A stretch of 64,000 bases of DNA, taken from NCBI RefSeq assembly GCF_004022705.2, contig NZ_RZOY02000004.1, forward strand, positions 124,001 to 188,000, written 5' to 3'. The position numbers were made by a program, and so were the translations under genes. The notes under the pieces were generated by a model. It was not told where the DNA came from. It did no database searches and saw only the letters and a program-made list of their open reading frames with translations. Below, piece after piece: positions 1 to 9,160 of the stretch. The stretch's first letter is position 1. Each line of letters opens with the position of its first letter. The DNA comes from Mesorhizobium sp. M2D.F.Ca.ET.226.01.1.1 (GTDB lineage: Bacteria > Pseudomonadota > Alphaproteobacteria > Rhizobiales > Rhizobiaceae).

Positions 1-1334
1 TTCACCTTGACGACGTCGCCCGAGCCCTGCGGCTCGAAGCCGAGACGAGTCAGGATACCGAGTGCTTCTTCCCTCGACACCTCGATGCCGGTCAGCCGCT
101 TCACTTCCGACAGCGGGAAGGACACGACCATCGGCTTGTGGCCGGCATAACCGGCAACCTCCATTTCGGACGGCGTGCCGCCGCAGAAGTCGAGCACCAG
201 CCTGGTCGCGAGCTCCACACCCGGCACCATGAATTCGGGATCGACACCGCGCTCGAAACGGTAGCGCGCATCGCTTATGATGCCGAGCGCGCGGCCGGTG
301 CGGGCCGTGGTGATCGGGTCCCAGAGCGCCGATTCGATCAGCACGTCGGTGGTGTTCTCGTCGCAGCCGGAATGCTCGCCGCCCATGATGCCGGCAATCG
401 ATTCGACGCCATTGTCATCGGCAATCACGCACATTTCGGGCGTCAGCGTGTATTCGCGGCCATCGAGCGCCAGCACCTTCTCGCCGACCCTGGCGCGCCG
501 CACCACGAGGTTACCGGCGACCTTGGCGGCGTCGAACACATGCAGCGGCCGGCCGCGGTCGAAGGTGACGTAATTGGTGATGTCGACCAGCGCGCTGATC
601 GGGCGAAGCCCGATGGCGATCAGCCGCTGCTGCAGCCATTTCGGCGACGGACCGTTCTTGACGCCCTTGACCAGCCTGAGCGCGAAGCCCGGGCAAAGCT
701 CCGGCGCCTCGATCGTGACCTTGACCGGGCACAGGCCTTCGCCGGCATGCGGCATGATCGCGCCGCCGGTGAGCCGGCCGAGCCCGCTCGCCGCGAGGTC
801 GCGCGCAATGCCGTAGACGCTGGTCGCATCCGGCCGGTTCGGCGTCAAATTGATCTCGATGACCGGATCGTCGAGATGCGCATAAGCCGCGAAGCTGGTG
901 CCGACCGGCGCGTCCTCAGGCAGATCGATGATGCCGTTATGCTCATCGGAGATCTCCAGCTCGCGCTCCGAGCACATCATGCCATGGCTCTCGACACCGC
1001 GGATCTTGCCGACCGAGAGCGTCACGGCGATGCCCGGAACATAAGTGCCGGGCGCCGCGAAGGCGCCGATCAGGCCGGCGCGGGCATTCGGTGCGCCGCA
1101 CACCACTTGCACCGGCGGCTTGCCGTTGCCGGTGTCGACGGTCAGCACGCGCAGCCGGTCGGCGTCGGGATGCTGCACCGCCGTCAGCACCTTGGCGATG
1201 ACGAAGGGCTTCAGGCCAGCCTTGTCATCGACATGTTCGACTTCGAGGCCGATGGCGGTCAGCCGCTCGACGATCTGGGCAAGCGAGGCGTCGGTCTCGA
1301 GATGGTCCTTGAGCCAGGAGAGCGTGAATTTCAT
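1..1334 (-). CDS. pheT: Phenylalanyl-tRNA synthetase beta subunit (partial, 3' end outside window)
   Basis: Charges tRNA-Phe as part of the cytoplasmic alpha2-beta2 PheRS. The reverse strand reads from an ATG at 1334 to the window edge without a stop, about 444 codons of a protein usually near 800 residues. The N-terminus begins [12 protein letters not shown], as in the family. An EMAP/OB-type tRNA-binding domain follows (about residues 40-150, with [10 protein letters not shown]), then the B3/B4 region, and the visible part ends in the B5 domain ([15 protein letters not shown]). Its ATG overlaps the stop of the upstream GFA gene by 4 bp, so translation is probably coupled. The frame is intact in all visible sequence. 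Confidence 0.97.
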   Translation of the reverse strand, partial: MKFTLSWLKDHLETDASLAQIVERLTAIGLEVEHVDDKAGLKPFVIAKVLTAVQHPDADRLRVLTVDTGNGKPPVQVVCGAPNARAGLIGAFAAPGTYVPGIAVTLSVGKIRGVESHGMMCSERELEISDEHNGIIDLPEDAPVGTSFAAYAHLDDPVIEINLTPNRPDATSVYGIARDLAASGLGRLTGGAIMPHAGEGLCPVKVTIEAPELCPGFALRLVKGVKNGPSPKWLQQRLIAIGLRPISALVDITNYVTFDRGRPLHVFDAAKVAGNLVVRRARVGEKVLALDGREYTLTPEMCVIADDNGVESIAGIMGGEHSGCDENTTDVLIESALWDPITTARTGRALGIISDARYRFERGVDPEFMVPGVELATRLVLDFCGGTPSEMEVAGYAGHKPMVVSFPLSEVKRLTGIEVSREEALGILTRLGFEPQGSGDVVKV

Positions 1335-1768
1335 GACTGTGTTCCGTCGGGTCTTTGTTCTTCGGGCCGGGGTACGCTGGTCTTCAGATGTCTCGGCAGA
1401 TCGTCCGGCATGTGTAGGAAGGGCAGTTGCTCGCGCACATGGGCATGCAGCGTCGGCTTGAAATAAGCCGGCATGTCCATGGCGCCGAGCATGAAATAGA
1501 TCCGGTTGTCGAGCCGCTTGTCGGTATATGCGATCGGCGAGCCGCAGGTGCCGCAGAAGGACCGCTCCACCGGACCGTTGCGGTAGCTTTTCAGCGACTT
1601 GCCGTTGAGCGCGACCTGGTCGGCCAGGAAGCCGACAAAGGCCGACACCGGCGCCCCACTGGCACGCCGGCAGTCGCCGCAATGGCAATAGCTGATATGG
1701 TGCGGCTCGGCGGAAGCCTCGAACCGCACCGCGCCGCAACGGCAGCCGCCGGTGTGTGGTGCCGTCAT
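1331..1768 (-). CDS. GFA (CENP-V) family zinc protein between pheS and pheT
   Basis: A 145-residue protein of the glutathione-dependent formaldehyde-activating (GFA/CENP-V) family. Cysteine motifs fit the zinc-binding fold: CRC near the N-terminus, CHCGDC about 20 residues later, and CGTC (in [12 protein letters not shown]). Many members have no proven formaldehyde activity, so the function is unassigned. The start at 1768 gives a 4-bp ATGA overlap with the pheS stop, and the gene's own stop overlaps the pheT ATG in the same way. It is therefore embedded translationally between the two PheRS subunits. A longer ORF start upstream would run through pheS out of frame and is rejected. Confidence 0.9.
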   Translation of the reverse strand: MTAPHTGGCRCGAVRFEASAEPHHISYCHCGDCRRASGAPVSAFVGFLADQVALNGKSLKSYRNGPVERSFCGTCGSPIAYTDKRLDNRIYFMLGAMDMPAYFKPTLHAHVREQLPFLHMPDDLPRHLKTSVPRPEEQRPDGTQS

Positions 1769-2862
1769 GCAGACAGCCCCCCGAACAATGTCGGCAGGTC
1801 GAGTGGCCTGAACCCGTAATGCGACAGCCAGCGTACATCCGCGTCGAAGAAGGCGCGCAGGTCCGGCATGCCGTATTTCAGCATGGCGATGCGGTCGATG
1901 CCCATGCCCCAGGCAAAGCCCTGATATTCGTCGGGATCGAGCCCGCCGGCGCGCAGCACGTTCGGATGCACCATGCCGCAGCCCAGGATCTCCATCCAGT
2001 CGGTGCCTTCGCCGAAGCGCACTTCGCCGGGACGCGAGCGGTCGCACTGGATGTCGACCTCGAGGCTGGGCTCGGTGAACGGGAAGAAGGACGGCCGGAA
2101 GCGCATCTTGACCGAAGGCACCTCGAAGAAGGCCTTGCAGAACTCCTCCAGCACCCACTTCATGTTGGCGACATTGGCCGATTTGTCGACCACCAGCCCT
2201 TCGACCTGATGGAACATCGGCGAGTGCGTGGCGTCCGAATCCTGCCGGTAGGTCTTGCCGGGGATGACGATGCGGATAGGCGGCTTCTGCTTCTCCATGG
2301 TGCGGATCTGCACGGGCGAGGTGTGCGTGCGCAACAGCTTGCGCTCGCCCTTCTCGTCCGGCTGGAAGAAGAAGGTGTCGTGCATCTCGCGCGCCGGATG
2401 TCCTTCCGGGAAATTCAGCGCCGTGAAATTGTAATAGTCGGTCTCGATATCCGGGCCTTCGGCGATCGAGAAGCCGAGATCGCCGAAGATCGCCGCGATC
2501 TCGTCGATCACCTGGCTGATCGGATGGATGCGGCCGCGCTCGGCCGGCGACTGGCGCACCGGCAGCGTCACGTCGACCGTCTCGGCCGCGAGCCGCGCGG
2601 CGACGGCCACATCCTTGAGCTCCGCCTTGCGCGCGCTGAGCGCTTCGGTGACACGGTTCTTGAGGCCGTTGATCGCCGGGCCCTTAACCTGCCGCTCCTC
2701 GGCGCTCATTGCGCCCAGCGTCTTCAGCATTTCTGAGACCGAGCCCTTCTTGCCCAGCGCCGCGACGCGCACCGCCTCGATTGAGGCCTCGTCGGCCGCG
2801 GCCGCTATGTCGGCCATCAGCGAAGCTTCAAGGGTTTCAAGATTTCCAGCGGTGGCGTTCAC
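1765..2862 (-). CDS. pheS: Phenylalanyl-tRNA synthetase alpha subunit
   Basis: Catalytic subunit of PheRS, a class II aminoacyl-tRNA synthetase. The 365-residue length is close to the usual size (about 330-360). The N-terminal coiled-coil region includes [13 protein letters not shown]. The class II core shows motif 2 ([15 protein letters not shown]) and motif 3 ([13 protein letters not shown]). The start at 2862 is the first Met; an internal Met about 15 residues later ([12 protein letters not shown]) is possible. A terminator-like hairpin after rplT lies upstream, so pheS probably has its own promoter in the 141-bp gap. It overlaps the GFA gene by 4 bp downstream. Confidence 0.97.
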   Translation of the reverse strand: MNATAGNLETLEASLMADIAAAADEASIEAVRVAALGKKGSVSEMLKTLGAMSAEERQVKGPAINGLKNRVTEALSARKAELKDVAVAARLAAETVDVTLPVRQSPAERGRIHPISQVIDEIAAIFGDLGFSIAEGPDIETDYYNFTALNFPEGHPAREMHDTFFFQPDEKGERKLLRTHTSPVQIRTMEKQKPPIRIVIPGKTYRQDSDATHSPMFHQVEGLVVDKSANVANMKWVLEEFCKAFFEVPSVKMRFRPSFFPFTEPSLEVDIQCDRSRPGEVRFGEGTDWMEILGCGMVHPNVLRAGGLDPDEYQGFAWGMGIDRIAMLKYGMPDLRAFFDADVRWLSHYGFRPLDLPTLFGGLSA

Positions 2863-2930
2863 GGCGAAACTCTCTCGATCGGGCGACCACCGAAATCCGG
2901 TGCGTCGCCATTTTGGTTACATCGGGCATA

Positions 2931-2964
2931 AGAAAAACCCGCGCCAGCCGTGCCAGCGCGGGTT
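2931..2964 (-). terminator. Intrinsic terminator after rplT
   Basis: A perfect 9-bp stem (AACCCGCGC at 2936-2944 pairing with GCGCGGGTT at 2956-2964) has an 11-nt loop. Read on the minus strand it is followed by TTTTTCTT. It sits about 40 bp past the rplT stop and separates rpmI-rplT from pheS. Confidence 0.85.
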
Positions 2965-3003
2965 CCCCAAATCAGTCCTAAAAAATGCTTGGGAAGCGCT
3001 GGC

Positions 3004-3405
3004 TTAGGCGACAGCGCTCTCAAAAGCATTCGGCGTGGTGTTCTTCAGATATTCGAGCGCAACCTTGGCCTTGGCTACCAGCGCGGCGAAAGCCTGCGGC
3101 TCGTGGATGGCCATGTCCGAAAGGATCTTGCGGTCGATCTCGATGCCGGCCTTGTTGAGGCCGTCGATGAAGCGGCCATAGGTCAGGCCGTGCTCATGCA
3201 CCGCCGCGTTGATGCGCTGGATCCACAGCGCACGGAACGAGCGCTTGCGGTTCTTGCGGTCGCGGTAGGCGTACTGCAGCGACTTCTCCACCGCCTGCTT
3301 GGCGATGCGGATGGTGTTCTTGCGGCGGCCGTAGAAGCCCTTGGCGGCTTTCAGGACCTTCTTGTGCTTGGCGTGGGCGGTAACGCCTCTCTTTACGCGT
3401 GCCAT
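3004..3405 (-). CDS. rplT: 50S ribosomal protein L20
   Basis: L20 binds 23S rRNA early in large-subunit assembly. The 133-residue product starts [19 protein letters not shown] and carries the basic family signature ([43 protein letters not shown]). Length and sequence match alphaproteobacterial L20. It lies 36 bp downstream of rpmI and is followed by a strong intrinsic terminator. Confidence 0.98.
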   Translation of the reverse strand: MARVKRGVTAHAKHKKVLKAAKGFYGRRKNTIRIAKQAVEKSLQYAYRDRKNRKRSFRALWIQRINAAVHEHGLTYGRFIDGLNKAGIEIDRKILSDMAIHEPQAFAALVAKAKVALEYLKNTTPNAFESAVA

Positions 3406-3441
3406 GTCATGATCTCCTTAAAACGTGTCCAAGCCGAGGGA

Positions 3442-3645
3442 TTAGAGGCCGTTCGGCAGAAAATTCTTGATGACCTTCTTGCCGTCCGGTTCAGCCAGAA
3501 CCATCGTGCCGCGGGCATCGCGAATGAACTTGTTGGAACGCTTGATCATGCCGTGGCGCTTGCCGGCGGCAGCCGACAGCACCTTGCCGGTGGCAGTAAT
3601 CTTGAACCGCTTCTTGGCGGCCGATTTGGTCTTCATCTTGGGCAT
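3442..3645 (-). CDS. rpmI: 50S ribosomal protein L35
   Basis: A small basic ribosomal protein of 67 residues starting [20 protein letters not shown], a full-length match to L35. It heads an rpmI-rplT pair. The usual upstream partner infC is separated from it by a membrane methyltransferase gene and a terminator-like hairpin, so this pair likely has a promoter in the 3646-3829 gap. Confidence 0.98.
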   Translation of the reverse strand: MPKMKTKSAAKKRFKITATGKVLSAAAGKRHGMIKRSNKFIRDARGTMVLAEPDGKKVIKNFLPNGL

Positions 3646-3722
3646 TTTGCTACTCCGTATTGGTGGCGCACCATCGCGCTTCTTTTATCGCTCCGGGCCG
3701 ACCAAAGCCCGAAAAGCAAATG

Positions 3723-3757
3723 AAACCGCCACGGCATGCCCTGCCGGGCGGTTTTCT
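3723..3757. terminator. Hairpin between rpmI and the ICMT-like gene
   Basis: A long two-part stem: AAACCGCC (3723-3730) pairs with GGCGGTTT (3747-3754), and an inner CGGCA/TGCCG pairs inside it. On the plus strand it is followed by TCTT. On the minus strand it is followed by a T-rich but interrupted tract. It probably ends transcription leaving the methyltransferase gene toward rpmI. Confidence 0.6.
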
Positions 3758-3829
3758 TGGAACGGCGGTCCTATAGATCAAAGACGGCGCGGGTGCAACA
3801 CCTCAGAAGATGTGACGCGCTGTCCTCGA

Positions 3830-4477
3830 TCAGGGCAAGGTGAACCACACCGGCAACACTCCCGTTTGCTGCATGCCGTCGATCAGCTCGAAAGCCGGCA
3901 GCGCCACCAGGAACACCAGCCCGTCGAGCAGCGTGTTCAACAAGAGGCGCGGCTTGAAGCTGCCGGTATCGCCTTCCTGGTAGAGCGAGAGGTTCGGGAA
4001 GAAGCGCGGCACCCTCGCCAAATAGGCCGCGTACGCGGCACCGAGCACCCCCTTCAGATACCGCTCCTCGCGCAGGATGACGATGTGGAACGCGCCGGCG
4101 CACAGCAACGCAAAGAGAATGATGCCTGAAAACGAGCCGATCTGCGCTCCGACGCCGGCGGCCGCCACGGTCGAGAACAGATAGAGCGGGTTGCGGGTGA
4201 TAGAATATGGCCCGCCGGTGACCACTTCGGACGATTTGCGCCCGCCGATATAGAGCGTCGACCACAAGCGCCCGACAATGCCGAGAAAGATCAGCAGCAC
4301 GCCGAACATCTCGATCGATTCATGCACCGGCGTGTCCGGCGGGAAGGTCGACTGCCCAAACAGAAGTGCCGCAAACAGCACCACGACCAGCACGGCAAGC
4401 ACGATCCGGCGCATATATTGGTAACCGCCCAACCCTTTGTTGTGGTTGTCGGCAGGGATCTTCACTTCATCGACCAT
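3830..4477 (-). CDS. Isoprenylcysteine carboxyl methyltransferase (ICMT/PEMT)-like membrane protein
   Basis: A 215-residue polytopic inner-membrane protein. A first membrane segment (RRIVLAVLVVVLFAALLF) begins about residue 23 and further hydrophobic segments follow. The C-terminal half has the ICMT/phospholipid methyltransferase signature: GGPYSITRNPLYLF, then EERYLKGVLGAAYAAYLARVPRF. The family methylates membrane-associated substrates with S-adenosylmethionine; the bacterial substrate is unknown. The start at 4477 (MVDEVKIPADNHNK) is preferred; a longer start at 4624 would add 49 low-complexity basic residues that overlap nothing but look non-coding. It lies between infC and rpmI, where most bacteria have no gene. 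Confidence 0.82.
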   Translation of the reverse strand: MVDEVKIPADNHNKGLGGYQYMRRIVLAVLVVVLFAALLFGQSTFPPDTPVHESIEMFGVLLIFLGIVGRLWSTLYIGGRKSSEVVTGGPYSITRNPLYLFSTVAAAGVGAQIGSFSGIILFALLCAGAFHIVILREERYLKGVLGAAYAAYLARVPRFFPNLSLYQEGDTGSFKPRLLLNTLLDGLVFLVALPAFELIDGMQQTGVLPVWFTLP

Positions 4478-4674
4478 GACCCATCCGATCGCGTTTTGCT
4501 CGCGATCGAGGAACTCGATCGGCGAGTGGCGATCGGATTGAAAACAGGCGCCCCGCCGATCGTCGGGACGCCGTGCCCGGCAATTCGGGCGGATTTTAGA
4601 GCGGGATGAAACGCAGCCCGGCAACTCGCGAAAGCGTGATGGACGCGACGGTGTCGGCGGCCGCGCCTTCCCGA

Positions 4675-5211
4675 TCAGCGCGGCGCCAGGACCATCATCA
4701 TCTGGCGGCCTTCGAGCTTCGGCTCCGCCTCGACCTTGGCGATGGTGGCCACTTCCTCGCGCACCTTGTTCAGAAGCTGCATGCCGAGCTCCATATGCGC
4801 CATCTCGCGGCCACGGAAGCGCAGCGTCAGCTTGACCTTGTCGCCTTCCTCGAAGAAGCGGCGCACCGCCTTCATCTTGGTGTCGTAGTCATGGCTGTCG
4901 ATGTTCGGGCGCATCTTGATCTCCTTGATCTCGATGACCTTCTGGTTCTTGCGCGCTTCGGCCGCCTTCTTCTGGTTGGCGTATTTCAGCTTGCCGAGAT
5001 CGAGGATCTTGACGACGGGGGGCTGCGCGTTGGGCGATATCTCGACGAGATCGAGCCCGGCCTCCTCGGCCAGCAGCAGCGCTTCGTTGATGGAAACTTC
5101 GCCGCGGTTCTGGCCTTCGGCGTCGATAAGCTGGACCCGGGGAACCCGGATGTCTCGGTTTGAGCGCGGCCCGTCCTTGGTGGGTGCCGCTGCTTTGAAA
5201 GGTCTGCGAAT
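4675..5211 (-). CDS. infC: Translation initiation factor IF-3, AUU start
   Basis: IF-3 keeps 30S subunits free and proofreads the start codon. Reading the minus strand from an ATT at 5211 gives a 178-residue IF-3: N-domain ([39 protein letters not shown]), lysine-rich linker ([11 protein letters not shown]) and C-domain ([12 protein letters not shown] to the end). A GGAG box lies 9 nt before the ATT. AUU is the known autoregulatory start codon of infC in other bacteria: excess IF-3 rejects it. An ATG-only search finds just the last 79 residues (from 4914), which lack the whole N-domain. Confidence 0.95.
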   Translation of the reverse strand: MRRPFKAAAPTKDGPRSNRDIRVPRVQLIDAEGQNRGEVSINEALLLAEEAGLDLVEISPNAQPPVVKILDLGKLKYANQKKAAEARKNQKVIEIKEIKMRPNIDSHDYDTKMKAVRRFFEEGDKVKLTLRFRGREMAHMELGMQLLNKVREEVATIAKVEAEPKLEGRQMMMVLAPR

Positions 5212-5427
5212 GGTCGTGGTCTCCTCGGCCGTTTCGTTCAGGGTTTCTGTGGTTTCAAAATAGGTGGACGCGCCTATGTGGTGAGCGCGGGGCGGGAGTC
5301 AATAGCATAGCCGCGCCGGAAAATCACCTGCTGCATGGCAATTGTCTGCACCAAGCAAAGAAACGCCGCGAGCACTTTTCGTTGAACCACCGCTTGTGTC
5401 AAAAGACCGGCCGAGAGGAATAAGCCC

Positions 5428-6198
5428 ATGGCCGCCAGCGCTCCGGTTTTCATCGATGTGGACGGATCGAACATCGCCGTCCGGCAGGTAAAGGGCTCAG
5501 CACCCGGCGTGGTCTGGCTCGGCGGCTACAAGTCCGACATGCTTGGCACAAAAGCCGAGGCGCTTGCCGCCTGGGCCGGCGGCGAGGGTCGCGCCTATCT
5601 GCGCCACGACTATTCCGGCCATGGTGAATCGGGCGGCGAATTTGCCGACGGGACGATCTCCAGATGGCTGACGCAGAGCCTTGCGGTCTTTCGCCGTTTC
5701 AGCAAGGGCAAGCAGATCCTGGTCGGCTCCTCGATGGGCGCCTGGATCGCGCTGCGCATGGTGCAGGAACTGCGCAAGGCGGGCAACGCAAGGGTTGCCG
5801 GTCTTGTGCTCCTCGCCCCGGCGCCGGATTTCACCGTCGAGTTGATCGAGCCGGTGCTGACCGACGCGCAGCGGCAGGATTTGCAGGAAAAAGGCTTCTT
5901 CGCCGAGCCGTCCGATTATTCGGACCAGCCCTTTATATACACGCGCGCGCTGATCGAGGACGGCCGCGCCAACCGGGTGATGACCGGCCCGATCGACACG
6001 CATTGTCCGGTGCATATCCTGCAGGGCCTGGCTGACCCGGACGTGCCGTCGGGCCACGCGCTGAAGCTCGCCTCCATGCTGCCCGCCGACGACGTGACGC
6101 TGTCGCTCATTCCGGACGGCGACCATCGCCTGTCCCGTCCCGAGGATCTCGACCTGCTGAAGCGCGCCGTCGGCGAAATGGTCAGGCGGGCCGCCTGA
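5428..6198 (+). CDS. Alpha/beta hydrolase (ABHD10-like)
   Basis: A soluble 256-residue serine hydrolase. The nucleophile elbow is GSSMG (Ser102). A candidate acid is Asp203 or Asp205 in GLADPDVP, and the catalytic His is probably His233 in DGDHRLS. An oxyanion-side motif HDYSGHGES is at about residues 60-68. Overall it resembles ABHD10-type (thio)esterases, but the substrate is not known. A GAGAGGAA ribosome site lies before the ATG. It is divergent from infC across a 216-bp gap and runs 2 bp ahead of the BenE transporter gene, so the two are probably co-transcribed. Confidence 0.88.
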   Translation: MAASAPVFIDVDGSNIAVRQVKGSAPGVVWLGGYKSDMLGTKAEALAAWAGGEGRAYLRHDYSGHGESGGEFADGTISRWLTQSLAVFRRFSKGKQILVGSSMGAWIALRMVQELRKAGNARVAGLVLLAPAPDFTVELIEPVLTDAQRQDLQEKGFFAEPSDYSDQPFIYTRALIEDGRANRVMTGPIDTHCPVHILQGLADPDVPSGHALKLASMLPADDVTLSLIPDGDHRLSRPEDLDLLKRAVGEMVRRAA

Positions 6199-6200
6199 CC

Positions 6201-7343
6201 ATGCGCGTTTCGATCCCGATATCCGCCTTCGTCGCGGCGATCGTCGGCTTCGGCGGGACTTTGGCCATCGTCATTGCCGCCGCCAAGGCGGTCGGCGCAA
6301 CGCAGGTCGAGACCGCGAGCGGCGTAACGGCGATCTGCCTTGCGATGGCGATCGAATGCCTGTGGCTGTCCTGGCGCACGAAAATGCCTGTCATCACCGC
6401 CTGGTCGACGCCGGGTCTGGCGCTGGTCGCCGCCTCCAGCGGCTTCACCATGCCCGAAGCCGTCGGCGCCTTCATCGTCACCGGCGTCCTTTTGATCGCC
6501 ACCGGCCTGTTCAAGCCGTTGACCAGGCTGATCGCGCGCATACCGGCCTCCGTCGCCTCCGGCATGCTGGCCGGTATCGTCGTCACCTTCGCCATCAATG
6601 CGGTGAAGGCCATTCCGGCCGATCCCCGGCTCATTTTGCCGCTGATCGCGGCGTTTTTCATCATCCGCCTTTTCAATCCGTCGTTGTCGGTGCTGGCGGT
6701 TCTGGTCGGCGGCGGGCTCGCCGCCTTCCTCACCGGCCGTGTCGGTGGCCTGCCGGCGCCGGAACTGTCGACGCTGACGCTGGTGGCTCCAAGCTTCACG
6801 GCCAAGGCAATCGTCGGCTTGGCGCTGCCGCTCTACCTCGTCACCATGGCCTCGCAGAACCTCTCCGGCCTCGCCGTGCTGCGCGCGGCGGGCTACCACC
6901 CCGAACCTGCACCATTGATCGGCGTCACCGGCCTGTTTTCGCTGTTGTCGGCGCCGTTCGGCGCCGCCACCACCAACCTGGCGGCCATCTCGGCGGCAAT
7001 CTGCACCGGCCCCGACGTGCATCCCGACCCTGCCGAACGCTGGAAGACGGGGCCGTTCTATGCGCTGGCCTATCTGATCTTCGCCATCTTCGGCGCTTCG
7101 CTGGTGGCGATCTTCGCCGTCCTGCCGCAGAGCCTGATCGTGCTGGTCGCCGGGCTGGCGCTGATGGCGTCCTTGGCCAACGCCTTGTCGATCGCGCTCA
7201 GGGACGAGGCCGAGCGCATGCCCGCCACCATCACCTTTGCCGTCACCGCCTCCGGCCTCACGCTCTTCGGCGTCGGCGCGGCATTCTGGGGCCTTGTCGC
7301 CGGCTTGGCAGTGCTTTTCCTCGATAAACTCAAAAAGCGATAA
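6201..7343 (+). CDS. benE: BenE family benzoate/H+ symporter-like transporter
   Basis: An inner-membrane carrier of 380 residues with about 10-12 hydrophobic segments, related to benzoate:proton symporters and the nucleobase-ascorbate transporter fold. Family-like stretches include TKMPVITAWSTPGLAL and GLFSLLSAPFGAATTNLAAI. The start codon is 2 bp after the stop of the hydrolase gene. No aromatic catabolism genes are nearby, so the true substrate is uncertain. Confidence 0.88.
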   Translation: MRVSIPISAFVAAIVGFGGTLAIVIAAAKAVGATQVETASGVTAICLAMAIECLWLSWRTKMPVITAWSTPGLALVAASSGFTMPEAVGAFIVTGVLLIATGLFKPLTRLIARIPASVASGMLAGIVVTFAINAVKAIPADPRLILPLIAAFFIIRLFNPSLSVLAVLVGGGLAAFLTGRVGGLPAPELSTLTLVAPSFTAKAIVGLALPLYLVTMASQNLSGLAVLRAAGYHPEPAPLIGVTGLFSLLSAPFGAATTNLAAISAAICTGPDVHPDPAERWKTGPFYALAYLIFAIFGASLVAIFAVLPQSLIVLVAGLALMASLANALSIALRDEAERMPATITFAVTASGLTLFGVGAAFWGLVAGLAVLFLDKLKKR

Positions 7344-7458
7344 TCATTTCAGATGCTTCGCCGGTTTTGGCCGGGTTTGTCTTGAATAGCCTATTTCGCC
7401 TTCCCATTTCGATTCCACGCAGCCGCTCTGGCTGTCTCCAACGGAAGGATTGGGAGAA

Positions 7459-7941
7459 ATGAACACGAGTGCATTGATCCGTCCGGCCTGGACGCCGGCC
7501 ACCATCGCGCTGATGGTCATCGGCTTCATGGTGTTCTGGCCGCTCGGCTTCGCCATGCTCGCCTATATCATCTGGGGCGACCGGCTCGAGGGCTTCAAGC
7601 GCGACGTCAACCGCGCCACCGACGGCATCTTCGCCGGTTGCCGCCGCAGTTCCGACAAGGCGGCCCGCTGGGGCCACGGCTCGGCCCACACCGGCAATGT
7701 CGCCTTCGACGACTGGCGCGAGAAGGAGCTCGAACGCCTGGCCGAGGAGCGCCGCAAGCTCGACGAGATGCTGACCGAGTTCGACGATTACGCCCGCGAA
7801 CTGCGCCGCGCCAAGGACCAGGACGAATTTGATCGCTTCATGGCCCAGCGCAACAAGCATACCGCGCCGACAACCACCACCGAGCCGGGCGACAAGCCCG
7901 CTTCCAAGCGCGGCAAGGGTACGAACCTGCTCGACGACTGA
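7459..7941 (+). CDS. DUF2852 membrane-anchored protein
   Basis: A 160-residue protein of unknown function common in Rhizobiales. One or two N-terminal membrane segments (TIALMVIGFMVFWPLGFAMLAYIIW) are followed by a charged, probably helical region (EKELERLAEERRKLDEMLTEFDDYARELRRAKDQDEF is given here only by position, about residues 90-126) and a disordered tail. The ATG at 7459 has a GGGAG site just upstream; a TTG three codons earlier is less likely. An intrinsic terminator follows. Confidence 0.83.
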   Translation: MNTSALIRPAWTPATIALMVIGFMVFWPLGFAMLAYIIWGDRLEGFKRDVNRATDGIFAGCRRSSDKAARWGHGSAHTGNVAFDDWREKELERLAEERRKLDEMLTEFDDYARELRRAKDQDEFDRFMAQRNKHTAPTTTTEPGDKPASKRGKGTNLLDD

Positions 7942-7969
7942 GATCCTGCGACAGGTCTTAGGCTGATAG

Positions 7970-8004
7970 AACGGCGTCGCGTCTTGCGGCGCCGTTTCTT
8001 TTTT
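7970..8004 (+). terminator. Intrinsic terminator after DUF2852
   Basis: The stem AACGGCG (7970-7976) pairs with CGCCGTT (7990-7996) and is followed by TCTTTTTTG. It lies 29 bp past the DUF2852 stop. Confidence 0.8.
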
Positions 8005-8061
8005 GTTCTCTTTGTAGCACCCTCCACTGGTCGTTTTTTTCGAATCGCGTATCGTCCAGCC

Positions 8062-8820
8062 ATGACCCTCGGCTTCTTTCGCAATCTGACCAAGCCAAAG
8101 CCCACGCCTGTCGTGGAGCGCGAACATTGCGTCGCCGGGCGAACATTGCCGCTGAAAATCGTCGAGAGCGCCAGGGCCCGGCGGCTCACCTTGCGCATCG
8201 ATTCCGGCGGCCAGGGCCTGCGCGTCACCGTGCCGCCCGGCCTGCGCCGCGGCGAGGTGGAGAAATTCCTCGATCGCCACCAGGACTGGCTGGAGCAGCG
8301 CCTGGCCAAGGTGCCGACGCGCCCCCAGGTGCGGCCCGGCATAAAAATCCCGATCCGCGGCGTGCCGCACCGCATCGTGCATGAGCCGTCGAAGCGCGGC
8401 ACCGTCACCGTCTTGCGCGACGAACGCGGCCCGCTGTTGGTCGTCCATGGCGAGCGCATCCATCTGCCGCGCCGCATCGCCGATTACCTCAAGCGCGAGG
8501 CCAAGAAGGAGATCGAGAAACTGGTGGTCAAGCACACCGAGGCGATCGGCAAGCGCGCCAAGGCGATAAGGTACAAGGATACCTCCAGCCGCTGGGGGTC
8601 ATGCACCTCGGAGGGCAATCTCTCCTTCTCCTGGCGCATCATGATGGCGCCGCCGGCGGTGATAAACTACCTGGTGGCGCATGAGGTGGCGCATCTCAAG
8701 GAGATGAACCACGGCCCGAAATTCTGGAAATTGTGCGAAAAGCTCTGCCCCGATACGGACCGCTGCAAGGACTGGCTGAAGCGCAATGGCGGCGCGCTGC
8801 AGGCGATTGTGTTTGAATAG
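8062..8820 (+). CDS. YgjP/SprT-like zinc metallopeptidase (DUF45)
   Basis: A 252-residue DUF45 (M48-like) protein with the zinc motif HEVAH (residues 207-211) and a third likely ligand at His217 (KEMNHGPKFW). The RWGSC motif typical of the family is present before it. Members are predicted metal-dependent hydrolases of unknown substrate. The start at 8062 (MTLGFFRN) is chosen because the 26 extra residues from 7984 run into the preceding terminator; no strong ribosome site is seen. It is convergent with the small gene at 8836. Confidence 0.87.
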   Translation: MTLGFFRNLTKPKPTPVVEREHCVAGRTLPLKIVESARARRLTLRIDSGGQGLRVTVPPGLRRGEVEKFLDRHQDWLEQRLAKVPTRPQVRPGIKIPIRGVPHRIVHEPSKRGTVTVLRDERGPLLVVHGERIHLPRRIADYLKREAKKEIEKLVVKHTEAIGKRAKAIRYKDTSSRWGSCTSEGNLSFSWRIMMAPPAVINYLVAHEVAHLKEMNHGPKFWKLCEKLCPDTDRCKDWLKRNGGALQAIVFE

Positions 8821-8835
8821 CGCCGGCCGGCCCGC

Positions 8836-9051
8836 TCAATCATCATTTGCCGCGTTCAACTCCTCAGGCCGCAATCCTTCCTCGATATGCGGCCAGGGCA
8901 GAAAATCCCGATCGAACGCGTCGCTGCCGAAATACTCCAACGCCCGGTGCGCCTCGGCGCCGTTGAATGCGGCCTTGTCCATCAGATGCACGATCACCTC
9001 GCGCGCCTGCGCGATCTTCTGCCTGAGTTCGACGATGGTCTGGTCGGCCAT
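8836..9051 (-). CDS. Small conserved hypothetical protein (71 aa)
   Basis: A 71-residue protein starting MADQTIVELRQKIAQAREVI, mostly helical and acidic at the C-terminus (PHIEEGLRPEELNAANDD). I do not recognise a domain. Codon usage and its clean placement, convergent with the metallopeptidase and divergent from trpF, suggest a real gene. No function is proposed. Confidence 0.7.
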   Translation of the reverse strand: MADQTIVELRQKIAQAREVIVHLMDKAAFNGAEAHRALEYFGSDAFDRDFLPWPHIEEGLRPEELNAANDD

Positions 9052-9160
9052 GACTGTCTGCTCCCGCCTGTGCTTCCTATATCAAGGTAGTGTTTTCCGC
9101 AGAGCCGGCAACAGCATGCTTTTTCTCGACTCTCGCGGCTTTTCGTGCCAAGCCCGGCCC

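Noticed and set aside
138..1466. A 442-codon open frame on the plus strand
   Set aside because: Antisense to pheT, which reads cleanly as a PheRS beta subunit.
4595..4620. A third copy of the small intergenic repeat
   Set aside because: The segment lacks the GAAAAGTG...AGCGGTTTTC core and has no paired arms.
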